Source: Odoribacter splanchnicus DSM 20712 | Lineage (GTDB): Bacteria > Bacteroidota > Bacteroidia > Bacteroidales > Marinifilaceae | Length of the DNA: 64,000 nt | NCBI RefSeq assembly: GCF_000190535.1 | Contig: NC_015160.1 | Location: 310,001-374,000 of the forward strand | Direction of reading: 5' to 3' | Part shown: positions 7,062 through 16,121 of the stretch, one piece after another | How the letters are laid out: each line of letters starts with the position of its first letter | How positions within the stretch are numbered: position 1 is the first letter of the stretch | Translations under genes and position numbers: made by a program | The notes under the pieces: generated by a model | Seen by the model: only the letters and a program-made list of their open reading frames with translations | The model's database searches: none | What the model was told of the DNA's origin: nothing

Positions 7062-8021
7062 TCATTTTTTCCCTTTCAGTCTTCCGAGAATACGGGGGAT
7101 GTAAGTAGAAATGTGCCGTTTCTTTTTGGCTTCGTATACATCTGCAATTTTTATCAATATCGCAGATTCCTCCACTCCGCCGAAACCGGGGTTGATGGCC
7201 GTTCCGAACATCTTCATCGAAGGGGACAGACTCATATAAGCATTTACCAGGGGAGGAATGTTTTCTCCCAATTCCCGGACATAATGGGACAATATCTTGT
7301 AATCTTCATTATAATTATTACCGATAAAGATTTTTTTCATCTGCTCCTCGTCGATTTGAATATCCAGGGGATGGATGGGAACCACTAAACCTACTGTATC
7401 CTTGAAATATTTATCTATAAAATAGAGGATCATATTCCGGGCCTGAATATTAAAACTGGTATACATCGTCACTTTCCCGAAAAAATATTCTATCTGGGGA
7501 TGTTCTACCGTGAGGGCTCCCAATCCGTCCCAGAGATTGTCCAGAGCGAAAACAGATTTTCGTCCCATGCGGGTCGACTGGTAGATCGGATGTACGAAAG
7601 AACGTCCGAGTTCGATCATTTTCGGCAGGTAATCGGATTTGAATTGATCTGAAAAACGGAAAAGTTCGGTTGTCGCCAGGTTCGGTTCTCCTTCGGCATT
7701 GAGCGATAGATGGTCACAAAGAATATAACGGTAGCCTCCGATAATTTCCTGTTCCTGGGGATCCCAGACGATCAGTTGCTGATAAGGAGTTTGTGGATCG
7801 ACATCGAATTCGTCGATGTCGGTTTCTTTCCCGGTACCACCTCCGGCACTACGGAACGTAAGCTCGCGGATACGCCCGACTTCCTGCATCAGGTTTGGAG
7901 CAGAATGAGCATCGAAGGTATATATTTCATTACCGCCTTTATTCGTCTTCCGCATAAAATGTTCTTCAGTCAGCTCGGCGATAAGCTTCTTTTTCTCGAT
8001 AGGGTAAATGACAGGTTGCAT
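7062..8021 (-). CDS. glsB: GlsB-like N-acyltransferase (GNAT fold, lipoamino acid synthesis)
   Basis: 319 residues. The sequence matches the Bacteroidetes family once called putative hemolysin, with the GNAT-type core running from AGGGTGKETDIDEFD (about residue 60) through IIGGYRYILCD, IELGRSFVHPIYQ and ALDNLWDGLGALTV. In Bacteroides thetaiotaomicron GlsB transfers a 3-hydroxyacyl chain to glycine, the first step of glycine lipid synthesis. GlsA, the O-acyltransferase partner that is adjacent in Bacteroides, is not next door here: the divergent neighbour is a clostripain-type protease. The gene stands alone with its own terminator. Related OlsB enzymes use ornithine, so the amino acid substrate is not certain. 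Confidence 0.75.
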   Translation of the reverse strand: MQPVIYPIEKKKLIAELTEEHFMRKTNKGGNEIYTFDAHSAPNLMQEVGRIRELTFRSAGGGTGKETDIDEFDVDPQTPYQQLIVWDPQEQEIIGGYRYILCDHLSLNAEGEPNLATTELFRFSDQFKSDYLPKMIELGRSFVHPIYQSTRMGRKSVFALDNLWDGLGALTVEHPQIEYFFGKVTMYTSFNIQARNMILYFIDKYFKDTVGLVVPIHPLDIQIDEEQMKKIFIGNNYNEDYKILSHYVRELGENIPPLVNAYMSLSPSMKMFGTAINPGFGGVEESAILIKIADVYEAKKKRHISTYIPRILGRLKGKK

Positions 8022-8132
8022 TTTTTTACAATTTGAAAATATAGGGTTTTATCGATGGGAAGCAAGGAGCCGGTGACTTCTGTGCCGATCGATTCCACGG
8101 AACAAATATAATGCTTTATCGTTTTTTTTTTG

Positions 8133-8140
8133 TATCTTTA
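8133..8140 (+). promoter_or_regulatory. Candidate -7 box of the clostripain gene
   Basis: TATCTTTA matches the Bacteroidetes TAnnTTTG -7 consensus at seven of eight bases and lies 39 bases before the ATG. No convincing -33 TTTG at the usual spacing. Confidence 0.4.
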
Positions 8141-8178
8141 CACGCAAAATAATGATATCGATTAAAGCATAAAGCCCG

Positions 8179-9354
8179 ATGAAGTTCAAGGTATTTAGTA
8201 AAATTCGTTTTTTCTTTCTGATATATAGCGTTATGATCTTTAGCGCTTGCCATGATTCCGATAAGATCGAGCCGGAATACGGCGAACGTACCGTATTGAT
8301 TTATATGGCAGCCGATAATAATCTGAATAAAGACGGTGAAACCAATATAAAGTCTATCCTGAAAGGGATGGAACAAACGGCAGGACGGCTGGTGATTTAT
8401 ATCGATCCCCGGTATGATGTGCCTCGTCTGCTGACCGTTAAAGGGGGGAAAGGATGCCGTCTGGATACCTTGGAGACTTATACAGAAGAAAATTCGGCTT
8501 CACCCGAAGTGTTGGCAAGGGTGGTAAAGGAAGTGCAAAAAAGATATCCGGCCTCTTCCTATGGGTTGGTATTGTGGTCGCATGGTCTGGGGTGGGTGCT
8601 GCCGGAATATTCCTTCCCGGGGGGATATGCGATGCGGTTGCCTGATCCGGATATGCCGAGGACGAAATATTATGCCGAAGACGAACATCCCGGAACAACG
8701 GGGAAGGCTTATATGGATATCCGGGAGATGGCTGCCCGCTTGCCCGGACATTTCAGTTTTATCCTTTGGGATGTATGTTTTATGGGAGGTATCGAGGTGG
8801 CTTACGAATTGAGAAATAAAACCGATTATATGATCGCCTCTCCGGCAGAGGTGATTTCCGACGGGTTTCCCTATGAAAAAATGATGCCTTTGCTTTGGGG
8901 AGGAGAAGAGGCTATGAAACAGATTTGCCGGGAATATTATAACCATTACAATAAATATCAGGTTAATTCCCTGTGGCGTTCGGCGGTGGTCGGGCTGGTA
9001 AAGACCGAAGAATTAGAACCTTTGGTAGCGAAGGTACGCACTCTTTTAGCCGGGAAGACCGACTATGTGAGAGCCTGGCATTATCCGCTGAGTAAGGGGG
9101 GATTGCCTATGGTATTTTTCGATTTCGGCGACTATATCCGGAAGATGACAACCGAAGAGGAATATAACTCGTTTAAGAAACAACTAGACCGGGTTGTGAT
9201 CTACAAGGCAGCTACCGAAAAATTGTTCGGTGATGAGGTGCCTGCCGATAAGTTTAGCGGCCTGACTTCATATATTCCTTTTTCGGAATGGTCTGATATG
9301 AATACCTATTATTATACTTTGGATTGGGGAGCTACGGTATACGAAAATAATTGA
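8179..9354 (+). CDS. Clostripain-family (C11) cysteine protease lipoprotein
   Basis: 391 residues. The N-terminus has a signal ending in MIFSAC (lipid-anchored Cys24). The catalytic pair of family C11 is visible: His135 in LWSHGLGW and Cys200 in WDVCFMGGIEVAYEL, with the family start RTVLIYMAADNNLN at about residue 37. These enzymes cleave after Arg or Lys and in Bacteroides occur as secreted or surface lipoproteins. The MATE gene begins 4 bases after the stop, so the two are co-transcribed. The target protein is unknown. Confidence 0.88.
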   Translation: MKFKVFSKIRFFFLIYSVMIFSACHDSDKIEPEYGERTVLIYMAADNNLNKDGETNIKSILKGMEQTAGRLVIYIDPRYDVPRLLTVKGGKGCRLDTLETYTEENSASPEVLARVVKEVQKRYPASSYGLVLWSHGLGWVLPEYSFPGGYAMRLPDPDMPRTKYYAEDEHPGTTGKAYMDIREMAARLPGHFSFILWDVCFMGGIEVAYELRNKTDYMIASPAEVISDGFPYEKMMPLLWGGEEAMKQICREYYNHYNKYQVNSLWRSAVVGLVKTEELEPLVAKVRTLLAGKTDYVRAWHYPLSKGGLPMVFFDFGDYIRKMTTEEEYNSFKKQLDRVVIYKAATEKLFGDEVPADKFSGLTSYIPFSEWSDMNTYYYTLDWGATVYENN

Positions 9355-9358
9355 TGGG

Positions 9359-10666
9359 ATGAACCGACGGATTTTACAACTGGCGATACCTTCTATTGTA
9401 TCTAATATCACAGTCCCTTTACTCGGTTTGGTGGATGTCACGATTGTCGGGCATCTCGGATCGGCGGCCTATATCGGTGCAATTGCGGTGGGAGGATTGT
9501 TGTTCAACATCCTCTACTGGAATTTCGGTTTCCTGCGTATGGGTACCAGTGGGTTGACTTCTCAGGCCTATGGACGTAAGGATGCCGATGCAGAGGTAAA
9601 AGTATTGGTACAAGCGGTCAGTGTCGGTTTGATTTCTGCTGCCGCTATTCTGATCCTGCAATATCCTGTCGAACGGCTGGCCTTTTATTTATTGGATACC
9701 AGCCCGGAGGTAGAACAATATGCCGTCACCTATTTCCGGGTGTGTATTTGGGGGGCTCCGGCTGTATTGGCGATGTATGGTTTCAAGGGATGGTTTATCG
9801 GAATGCAGAATTCCCGTTTCCCCATGTATATCGCTATCGCGGTCAATATCATCAATATTGTCTGTAGCCTCTGTTTTGTGTTCGTCCTGGGCATGAAGGT
9901 GGAAGGGGTGGCTTTGGGAACCGTAGTGGCCGAATGGTCGGGATTGGCTATGGCTTTGTTATTGTGGAGAAAGCGTTACGGGTGGTTGCGTTCCCGGATC
10001 GTTTTGCGCAATAGTTTACAATCGGTGGCTATGCGCCGTTTTTTTGCCGTTAACCGGGATATTTTTTTAAGGACTGTTTGCTTAATCGCCGTCACTACTT
10101 TTTTCACTTCTACCGGTGCACGTCAGGGCGATACTATTCTCGCAGTGAATACTTTGCTGATGCAGCTTTTTACCCTTTTTTCCTATATTATGGATGGTTT
10201 TGCCTATGCTGCCGAAGCGCTGGCCGGGCGGTATATCGGGGCTTGTGATCTGAAACAGCTCCGGCATGCGGTGCGCAATTTATTCGGTTGGGGAGTCGGG
10301 ATGTCACTTTTATTTACCTTGTTGTATGGCGTAGGAGGGAAAAATTTTTTAAGTTTATTGACCAATGATCAACAGGTGATCCGGGTGGCAGGAGATTATT
10401 ATTATTGGGTATTGGCCATTCCTTTAGCAGGTTTCAGTGCTTTTTTATGGGACGGTATCCTGATCGGAGCTACGGCTACCCGCCAGATGCTGTGGGCTAT
10501 GGCAGTCGCAGCAGAGGCTTTTTTCCTGATTTATTACTGTTTTGCGGGAGGAACCGATAATCATATCCTGTGGTTGGCATTTCTGGTATATCTTTCATTG
10601 CGTGGTATCCTGCAAACACTTTGGGGACAGCGGATATTTTCACCACGATACCTGAAACAGGGCTGA
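9359..10666 (+). CDS. MATE-family multidrug efflux transporter (DinF-like)
   Basis: 435 residues with twelve predicted membrane helices. It starts MNRRILQLAIPSIVSNITVPLLGLVDVTIVGHLG, the usual DinF-branch opening, and has the internal two-lobe repeat of MATE proteins (second lobe from about residue 225). It would export cationic drugs or metabolites across the cytoplasmic membrane using a Na+ or H+ gradient. It is coupled to the clostripain gene and followed by a hairpin, so it ends that operon. The substrate cannot be told from sequence. Confidence 0.88.
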   Translation: MNRRILQLAIPSIVSNITVPLLGLVDVTIVGHLGSAAYIGAIAVGGLLFNILYWNFGFLRMGTSGLTSQAYGRKDADAEVKVLVQAVSVGLISAAAILILQYPVERLAFYLLDTSPEVEQYAVTYFRVCIWGAPAVLAMYGFKGWFIGMQNSRFPMYIAIAVNIINIVCSLCFVFVLGMKVEGVALGTVVAEWSGLAMALLLWRKRYGWLRSRIVLRNSLQSVAMRRFFAVNRDIFLRTVCLIAVTTFFTSTGARQGDTILAVNTLLMQLFTLFSYIMDGFAYAAEALAGRYIGACDLKQLRHAVRNLFGWGVGMSLLFTLLYGVGGKNFLSLLTNDQQVIRVAGDYYYWVLAIPLAGFSAFLWDGILIGATATRQMLWAMAVAAEAFFLIYYCFAGGTDNHILWLAFLVYLSLRGILQTLWGQRIFSPRYLKQG

Positions 10667-10690
10667 AAATTTATCGGTACGATAAATTTT
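10666..10690 (+). terminator. Hairpin after the MATE gene
   Basis: A perfect 11-base inverted repeat, AAAATTTATCG (10666-10676) and its complement (10680-10690), with a 3-base loop, overlapping the stop codon. A second weak stem (TTTAGTTT...AAACTAAA) follows before the macro-domain gene. Confidence 0.55.
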
Positions 10691-10721
10691 AGTTTGTGAA
10701 GTTTATAAACTAAATCGGATT

Positions 10722-11240
10722 ATGAAACGTTTGGAAATTCTTTTGGATGACATTACACATTTAAAGGTAGATGCGATTGTGAATGCTGCGAATTCTTCGT
10801 TGTTGGGCGGAGGAGGTGTCGATGGGGCTATTCATCGGGCGGCCGGACCTGAATTGCTGGAGGAATGCCGGAAATTGAACGGTTGCCCGACAGGAGAAGC
10901 GAAGATTACGAAAGGGTATCGTTTGCCGGCGGCTCATGTGATACATACGGTAGGACCGGTTTATCGGGACGGCGGGCATCATGAACCGGAATTGTTAGCC
11001 TCCTGTTATCGTAACAGTTTGCGGCTGGCAGTAGAGAACGGGTTGAAAACCATCGCTTTCCCCTGTATCAGTACCGGAGTATATCGTTATCCCAAACTTG
11101 AGGCTGCCCGGATCGCGTTCCGGGAGATCACTCGTTTTTTGGCTGTTTATCCCGGTTTTGAACAGGTGATTGTCGTCTGTTTCGGGCCGGAGGACTTCAA
11201 TATATATAACCGGCTTTTGGCAGAAGGGCCGGAAGCTTAA
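10722..11240 (+). CDS. Macro-domain ADP-ribose hydrolase (YmdB/MacroD type)
   Basis: 172 residues, a stand-alone macro domain. The ADP-ribose binding loops are clear: [26 protein letters not shown] near residue 18, [14 protein letters not shown], and ISTGVYRYP near residue 112. MacroD-type proteins remove ADP-ribose from acidic residues and hydrolyse O-acetyl-ADP-ribose in the cytoplasm. Its 3' end overlaps by 4 bases the end of the convergent MFS gene. It lies behind two hairpins and so probably has its own promoter. Confidence 0.9.
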   Translation: MKRLEILLDDITHLKVDAIVNAANSSLLGGGGVDGAIHRAAGPELLEECRKLNGCPTGEAKITKGYRLPAAHVIHTVGPVYRDGGHHEPELLASCYRNSLRLAVENGLKTIAFPCISTGVYRYPKLEAARIAFREITRFLAVYPGFEQVIVVCFGPEDFNIYNRLLAEGPEA

Positions 11241-12445
11241 GAAAGATCGGCTCGCATGCGCTTTATACCTCCGATAACAATACCGTAATTTATCAGGAGG
11301 ATCAGGATCAGACTCCCCAGGAAATATTGCCATCCCCAGGTATCCAGGATCACACCCGTACCCCAACCCAGCAAACTGGATCCCAGGTAGTAGGTGAGCA
11401 GATAAATAGAGATAGTGACCGAACGCTTGGAGAGATTGTAATCGCTGACAATACGGTTGCATAAAACATGTACGACGAAAAAATTGAAAGTAAATACAGC
11501 CAGTCCTAAAGTCACGACCCGGAAGTCGGTGATGTATAATAGTAAAATGCCGGCAGCTGAAACTAAAAACATGGCTTTTAATACCTTAAAATGAGTGAAG
11601 TACCGGGTGAGTCCGGCTGTCGCAATCGACCCGAAAATACCGAATATATACATTAAATAAATATAGTGGATATAATGTTCCGGGAAATTGAAAGGTGCTT
11701 TGGTCAGATAGAATCCCAGGTAATTGTATAAACTGACGAAAACCCCCAGGATCAATCCTCCGGTCAGGTAGAAAGGGATCAATGCTTTTGAGGTGATCAG
11801 TTGGAGATTTGCTATGATGAGGGTATGAAAGCTTTCCTTGCGGGGCATAAAGTTGGTGGAGCGGGGGCTGAACAGTAAGAACAGTATGGCGAATAAGGCG
11901 CAGATCAAACCGATGCTGACCGATGCGATCCGCCAGGTGTAAAGGGCTCCGATCCAGGATGAAATGACTCGTCCGGCCATACCTCCCAATGCGTTTCCGG
12001 CGATATACAGGCCCATGATTTTCCCTTTGTTGCGGGACGATACCTCTTCCGCAATGTAAGCCATGGATACGGATGTGGCTCCGGATAATAGAAAACCTTT
12101 GGCAGCACTGAGCAAAATCAGCGGAAGAAAGGTCGGGGAGAAAGAGGCCGCAACGGAAAAGATCGACGAACTGAGTAAACCGGTACCGATCATTTTTTTC
12201 CGGGGAATGCGGTCGGCCACGAACATGGTGGTAAAAAGACCGAAGACCATTCCCAAAGTCGAAAAAGAAATAGCGAAACTGCTTTCGCTGGCCGAGAGAA
12301 TAAAATCTTTGGCTAAATCCGGTAACAAAGGCTGGAAATAGTAGAGCTGGGCAAAACAGGAGAACCCCGATAAGAATACACATATTGAAATAATCAGGTC
12401 CTTCCGGTTCTCCTTTTTTTCTATGTCTGCAAAAGAAGTATTCAT
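11237..12445 (-). CDS. Major facilitator superfamily transporter (YnfM-like)
   Basis: 402 residues with twelve membrane helices. The loop between helices 2 and 3 has the MFS motif A variant ([11 protein letters not shown]), and the N-terminus resembles the arabinose-efflux branch ([21 protein letters not shown]). The family exports sugars, amino acids or drugs by proton antiport; the substrate here is not deducible. Transcribed convergently with the macro-domain gene. No partner genes are adjacent. Confidence 0.85.
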   Translation of the reverse strand: MNTSFADIEKKENRKDLIISICVFLSGFSCFAQLYYFQPLLPDLAKDFILSASESSFAISFSTLGMVFGLFTTMFVADRIPRKKMIGTGLLSSSIFSVAASFSPTFLPLILLSAAKGFLLSGATSVSMAYIAEEVSSRNKGKIMGLYIAGNALGGMAGRVISSWIGALYTWRIASVSIGLICALFAILFLLFSPRSTNFMPRKESFHTLIIANLQLITSKALIPFYLTGGLILGVFVSLYNYLGFYLTKAPFNFPEHYIHYIYLMYIFGIFGSIATAGLTRYFTHFKVLKAMFLVSAAGILLLYITDFRVVTLGLAVFTFNFFVVHVLCNRIVSDYNLSKRSVTISIYLLTYYLGSSLLGWGTGVILDTWGWQYFLGSLILILLINYGIVIGGIKRMRADLS

Positions 12446-12618
12446 TGAAAACCGTGGAATGATATCTACCTTTAAAATCCGGTAAAATTACCATTGCAAA
12501 AATAGGAAAAATTATTAAAATTTTTCCCTGTATATCCGGGGATATCGGATGAAAAAATCGGTGGGATAACAATACCGGGGGAGGCGGGGTTGGGCGGACA
12601 GGGAATGACTAGAGAAAA

Positions 12619-12663
12619 GAGTACAAGGCATGCTATCGTTTACAGACAGTTTGTCTTGTACTC
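12619..12663. terminator. Hairpin between MFS and amylase genes
   Basis: GAGTACAAG (12619-12627) pairs perfectly with CTTGTACTC (12655-12663). It follows the minus-strand amylase gene and precedes the start region of the MFS gene, so it is best placed to end amylase transcription. Nothing else is recognisable in 12446-12701. Confidence 0.5.
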
Positions 12664-12701
12664 ATACCGGAGGAAAGAGATTGCCGGCCTATCCTGCCGG
12701 A

Positions 12702-14147
12702 TCAGATCTTTACGACCCAAACAGCCAGTTTACTACCGGATACTGTAAACTTACCGTTTCCCTCTTCATCTATGGTTACTTCTTCCTGGCGGTTACCGGT
12801 AATTTCGTGCCATATTTCTCCTTGGTGTTCTGTGCCTACCTGCATAATTTTATCTCCGTCTTCACCGTTCGAGATCAGAAGGGCCAGGCCGGAATGCGGA
12901 TGGGCTTCATCCCCTTTACGGGTGAAGCCGATTGTATTGGGGTGATCGAAATAGTCTAGCTGTTCGCCGTGGGCATATTTTTTACGGGCGTCCAATAAAA
13001 TATCCAGGATCGGACGGTGAGGAGATTGCTTTCTTTTAATGCTATAATAATCGCCGTAGAAAATACAGGGATACCCGTCTTTTCTCAATAAGATCAAGCC
13101 ATAGGCCAGAGGTTTGAACCAGTCTTTGACTTGAGATTCCAGGGAACTGTTTTTCTGGGAATCGTGATTGTCTACAAAAGTGACCGCTAAGTCGGGATGG
13201 TCGTTGACCAGGGTGTCGTTGAAAAGTTCTTGTAAATCGTAGTCCCTGCCTTTTTGTGAAGCCTGGAAAAAATGATAATGTAAAGGGACATCGAATAAGT
13301 CTATCTTATATTTAACCTCGGAAAGGTATTTGTCCAACGAGTCTTTATCGTTTTTCCAATATTCCCCTACGGCATAAAATTGTTGTCCTTGTTTAGCTCT
13401 GACGGCTTCGAGGAAATGTGCGATAAATTGATCGTTGATGTGTTTGATGGCATCGAGACGCATCCCGTCGAGGTGTAATTCCTGGCTGACCCAGATCCCC
13501 CATTTCTTCATTTCTTCCACTACTTCCGGGTGATCGAAGTCGATATCGGCAAACATCAGGAAATCGTAGTTGCCGTTTTCGTCGTCTACCCCCTCACTCC
13601 AGGTTTTTCCTTCACCGACAATCTGAAAAATTCCTTTTTTACCGGTAGCTACGTCGCAGTCGATGCCTGAAAAATGATACCAGTGCCATTTGAAATCCGA
13701 GTATTTATTTCCCCGGCCCGGAAAATTGAAACCGGTCCATCCTTCGATTTCATAGGGCTCACCGAGTTGTTCTGTTCTTTGGTCGGGGTTTACTTCCCGG
13801 GCCATGAATTTTTCGGTATAGTCCGCTCCGGCTTTGTGGTTCATCACGGCATCCAGATAGACACCGACCTGATTTTTGTGCAGCTCGTCGATCATTTCCT
13901 GTAGTTGCTGTTTGGTACCGTATTTTGTCCGGATGGTTTCTTTTTGATCGAATTCTCCCAGATCATAAAGATCATAAGTACCATATCCTTCATCGTCTTG
14001 TTTCAGGGCTTTGTAGGCTGGGGGAATCCAGACAGCCGTAATTCCGATCGCATGTAAATGAGAGGCATCCCGTTTCAACTGATTCCACAAATCCCCATCG
14101 TTGGGCATATTCCACTCGAAATATTGCATCATGACTCCGTTTTCCAT
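12702..14147 (-). CDS. Cytoplasmic alpha-amylase (GH13, AmyA/AmyS type)
   Basis: 481 residues with no signal peptide, so it acts in the cytoplasm on malto-oligosaccharides or stored glucan. The opening MMQYFEWNMPNDGDLW and the WIPPAYK block are typical of the GH13 subfamily 5 enzymes such as E. coli AmyA. Catalytic residues are Asp232 (DGMRLDAIKH), Glu262 (VGEYW) and Asp329 (VDNHDS). Calcium-site residues of the B domain also look present. It is divergent from another GH13 gene across 234 bases, which together would turn linear glucan into glucose. Confidence 0.92.
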   Translation of the reverse strand: MENGVMMQYFEWNMPNDGDLWNQLKRDASHLHAIGITAVWIPPAYKALKQDDEGYGTYDLYDLGEFDQKETIRTKYGTKQQLQEMIDELHKNQVGVYLDAVMNHKAGADYTEKFMAREVNPDQRTEQLGEPYEIEGWTGFNFPGRGNKYSDFKWHWYHFSGIDCDVATGKKGIFQIVGEGKTWSEGVDDENGNYDFLMFADIDFDHPEVVEEMKKWGIWVSQELHLDGMRLDAIKHINDQFIAHFLEAVRAKQGQQFYAVGEYWKNDKDSLDKYLSEVKYKIDLFDVPLHYHFFQASQKGRDYDLQELFNDTLVNDHPDLAVTFVDNHDSQKNSSLESQVKDWFKPLAYGLILLRKDGYPCIFYGDYYSIKRKQSPHRPILDILLDARKKYAHGEQLDYFDHPNTIGFTRKGDEAHPHSGLALLISNGEDGDKIMQVGTEHQGEIWHEITGNRQEEVTIDEEGNGKFTVSGSKLAVWVVKI

Positions 14148-14381
14148 ATTTTTTTGTATTGGTTTCCTGTTTAAAACGAAATTTTACGCCATAAAGTTCT
14201 TATGATAAGATTATTTAGAAACTTCTGATCTTTTCTGACGTTAAAAGAGTATCGAACGGCGTGTCATTCGACAGTTTCATACCGGACTCCATGATCGGCC
14301 ATTTTGTGGCCGTAAAAAAGTGTTCGTAGGGTATATAACTTTATAAATTAATTTAACCCGTTCGTTTTAACCGAAACAGAT
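14148..14381. promoter_or_regulatory. Divergent promoter region of two GH13 genes
   Basis: Non-coding stretch serving two divergent glucan hydrolase genes. It holds a perfect hairpin or operator-like repeat, CGGCCA (14296-14301) with TGGCCG (14307-14312), and a possible -7 box TAACTTTA near 14336. The regulator is not in the window. Confidence 0.4.
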
Positions 14382-16067
14382 ATGGAACAGAATAACAGAA
14401 TTTGGTGGAAAGAAGCGGTGGTTTATCAGATATATCCCCGTAGTTTTAAAGACAGTAATGGTGATGGAATCGGAGATTTATGCGGAATCATTTCCTGTTT
14501 GGATTACATCAAAAGCCTGGGAGTCGATGTGATTTGGCTGAATCCGATTTATGCTTCGCCTAATGATGATAATGGATACGATATCAGTGATTACCGGGCT
14601 ATTATGAAAGAGTTCGGAACGATGGAAGATTTCGATTTGTTACTTCGGGAAGTGCATGCCCGGAATTTAAAACTGATACTGGATTTGGTCGTAAATCATA
14701 CCAGTGACGAGCATCCCTGGTTTCAGGAAGCCCGCAAGTCGCGGAAGAATCCGTATTATACCTATTATCACTGGTGGCCGGTGGAACAGGAAACTCCTCC
14801 CTTGCGTCCGAGTTATTTCGAGGAGTCGGCCTGGACTTACGACCCTCATACCCGGGCCTGGTATTTACACTATTTTTCGCGGAAACAGCCCGATCTCAAT
14901 TGGGAAAACCGGGAGGTGAGAGAAGCGGTGTATGATATGATGCGTTTTTGGTTCGATAAAGGAATCGATGGTTTTCGGATGGATTCTATTCCTTTGATCG
15001 CTAAAGACCCGGCTTTCCCGCCTATCGACCGGAAGAAGTATCCGGATTTGTTTTCTTCTTATGCACATGGACCTCATTTGCACGAATATTTGCACGAAAT
15101 GAACCGCGAAGTATTGAGTAAATACGATATAATGACCGTTGGAGAAGGTTCGGCCGTTACTTATAAAGAAGTGGAAAAATTTGTCGGGCCCGAGCGGCAG
15201 GAATTGGATATGTTATATGGATTCGGCCCTTCGGAAGTCCGGAATTATACAACGGCCGATTGTCCCGATTCAGGTATCGGCTATAGCCTGATCGCTTTGA
15301 AAAAAATGTTCTCCGGTTGGGATAAAGCGGTCGGGAAGGGATGGCCTGCCATTTATCTGGGAAATCACGATCAGCCCCGGATGTTGAGTCGTTTTGGAGA
15401 TGACCGCCCGCAATTCAGAGTATATGCCGCTAAGATGCTGGCGACTTTTTTACTGACGATGCGGGGCACTCCTTATTGGTTGGCAGGTGATGAAATCGGG
15501 ATGTGTAATCCGAAGTTCGACCGGATCGGGGATTATCGGGATATTGCGACTTTGAACCAATACAAACAGATAGAAAAACGCAAAGGAGATACGCAATGGT
15601 TTCTTCAGATGCAGCAACAGACTTCCCGGGATAATGCGCGGACACCCTTTCAATGGGATAACTCGGGACAAGCCGGTTTTACAACCGGAATGCCCTGGAT
15701 CGGAGTGAACCCCGACTATCGGAAAATCAATGTCGCGGCCCAGGAAAAAGATCCCTGGTCGGTATTGAACTATTTCCGGCAATTGATCGCTTTACGGAAA
15801 AGTTCTCCGGATCTTGTTTATGCCGGCTATACCTTGTTGGATGCAAAAAATCCCCGGACCTATACTTATCTCCGTAAAGGAGAAAAATATCACTATCTTG
15901 TTGTACTGAATTTCTCTTCCAAACAGGCTGAGGCTTATCCGGGAATCGATATGCAGGGAGCGGAAATTTTAATGTGCAACTATGGCGATCTGCCTCAGTT
16001 AGATAAGGTAGTATCTTTACGGCCATACGAAGCGGTGGTGATGCGGTCGGAGGAATTCGGCGGTTGA
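14382..16067 (+). CDS. GH13 alpha-glucosidase / oligo-1,6-glucosidase
   Basis: 561 residues, cytoplasmic (no signal). The N-terminal WWKEAVVYQIYPRSF followed by DSNGDGIGDL is the signature of alpha-glucosidases of GH13 subfamilies 23/31. Catalytic residues are Asp201 (GFRMDS), Glu255 (VGEGS) and Asp330 (LGNHDQPR). It would release glucose from the non-reducing ends of short maltosides or isomaltosides. Whether alpha-1,4 or alpha-1,6 links are preferred cannot be decided safely: the residues after Glu255 (GEGSAV) favour neither strongly. Shares its upstream region with the divergent amylase. Confidence 0.9.
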   Translation: MEQNNRIWWKEAVVYQIYPRSFKDSNGDGIGDLCGIISCLDYIKSLGVDVIWLNPIYASPNDDNGYDISDYRAIMKEFGTMEDFDLLLREVHARNLKLILDLVVNHTSDEHPWFQEARKSRKNPYYTYYHWWPVEQETPPLRPSYFEESAWTYDPHTRAWYLHYFSRKQPDLNWENREVREAVYDMMRFWFDKGIDGFRMDSIPLIAKDPAFPPIDRKKYPDLFSSYAHGPHLHEYLHEMNREVLSKYDIMTVGEGSAVTYKEVEKFVGPERQELDMLYGFGPSEVRNYTTADCPDSGIGYSLIALKKMFSGWDKAVGKGWPAIYLGNHDQPRMLSRFGDDRPQFRVYAAKMLATFLLTMRGTPYWLAGDEIGMCNPKFDRIGDYRDIATLNQYKQIEKRKGDTQWFLQMQQQTSRDNARTPFQWDNSGQAGFTTGMPWIGVNPDYRKINVAAQEKDPWSVLNYFRQLIALRKSSPDLVYAGYTLLDAKNPRTYTYLRKGEKYHYLVVLNFSSKQAEAYPGIDMQGAEILMCNYGDLPQLDKVVSLRPYEAVVMRSEEFGG

Positions 16068-16095
16068 CGGGAGTATGGTTTGGCACATAATTTTG

Positions 16096-16103
16096 TATCT
16101 TTG
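16096..16103 (+). promoter_or_regulatory. -7 box of the SNF2 helicase gene
   Basis: TATCTTTG is a perfect TAnnTTTG match located 18 bases before the ATG, giving a very short leader. A TTTG lies upstream but at only 13 bases spacing. Confidence 0.5.
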
Positions 16104-16121
16104 CGCTCTCTTTTTTAAGCG

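Noticed and set aside
11586..12572. 328-residue frame within the MFS gene region
   Set aside because: Same strand but another frame; His/Arg/Pro-rich shadow without membrane helices, whereas the MFS frame has all twelve.
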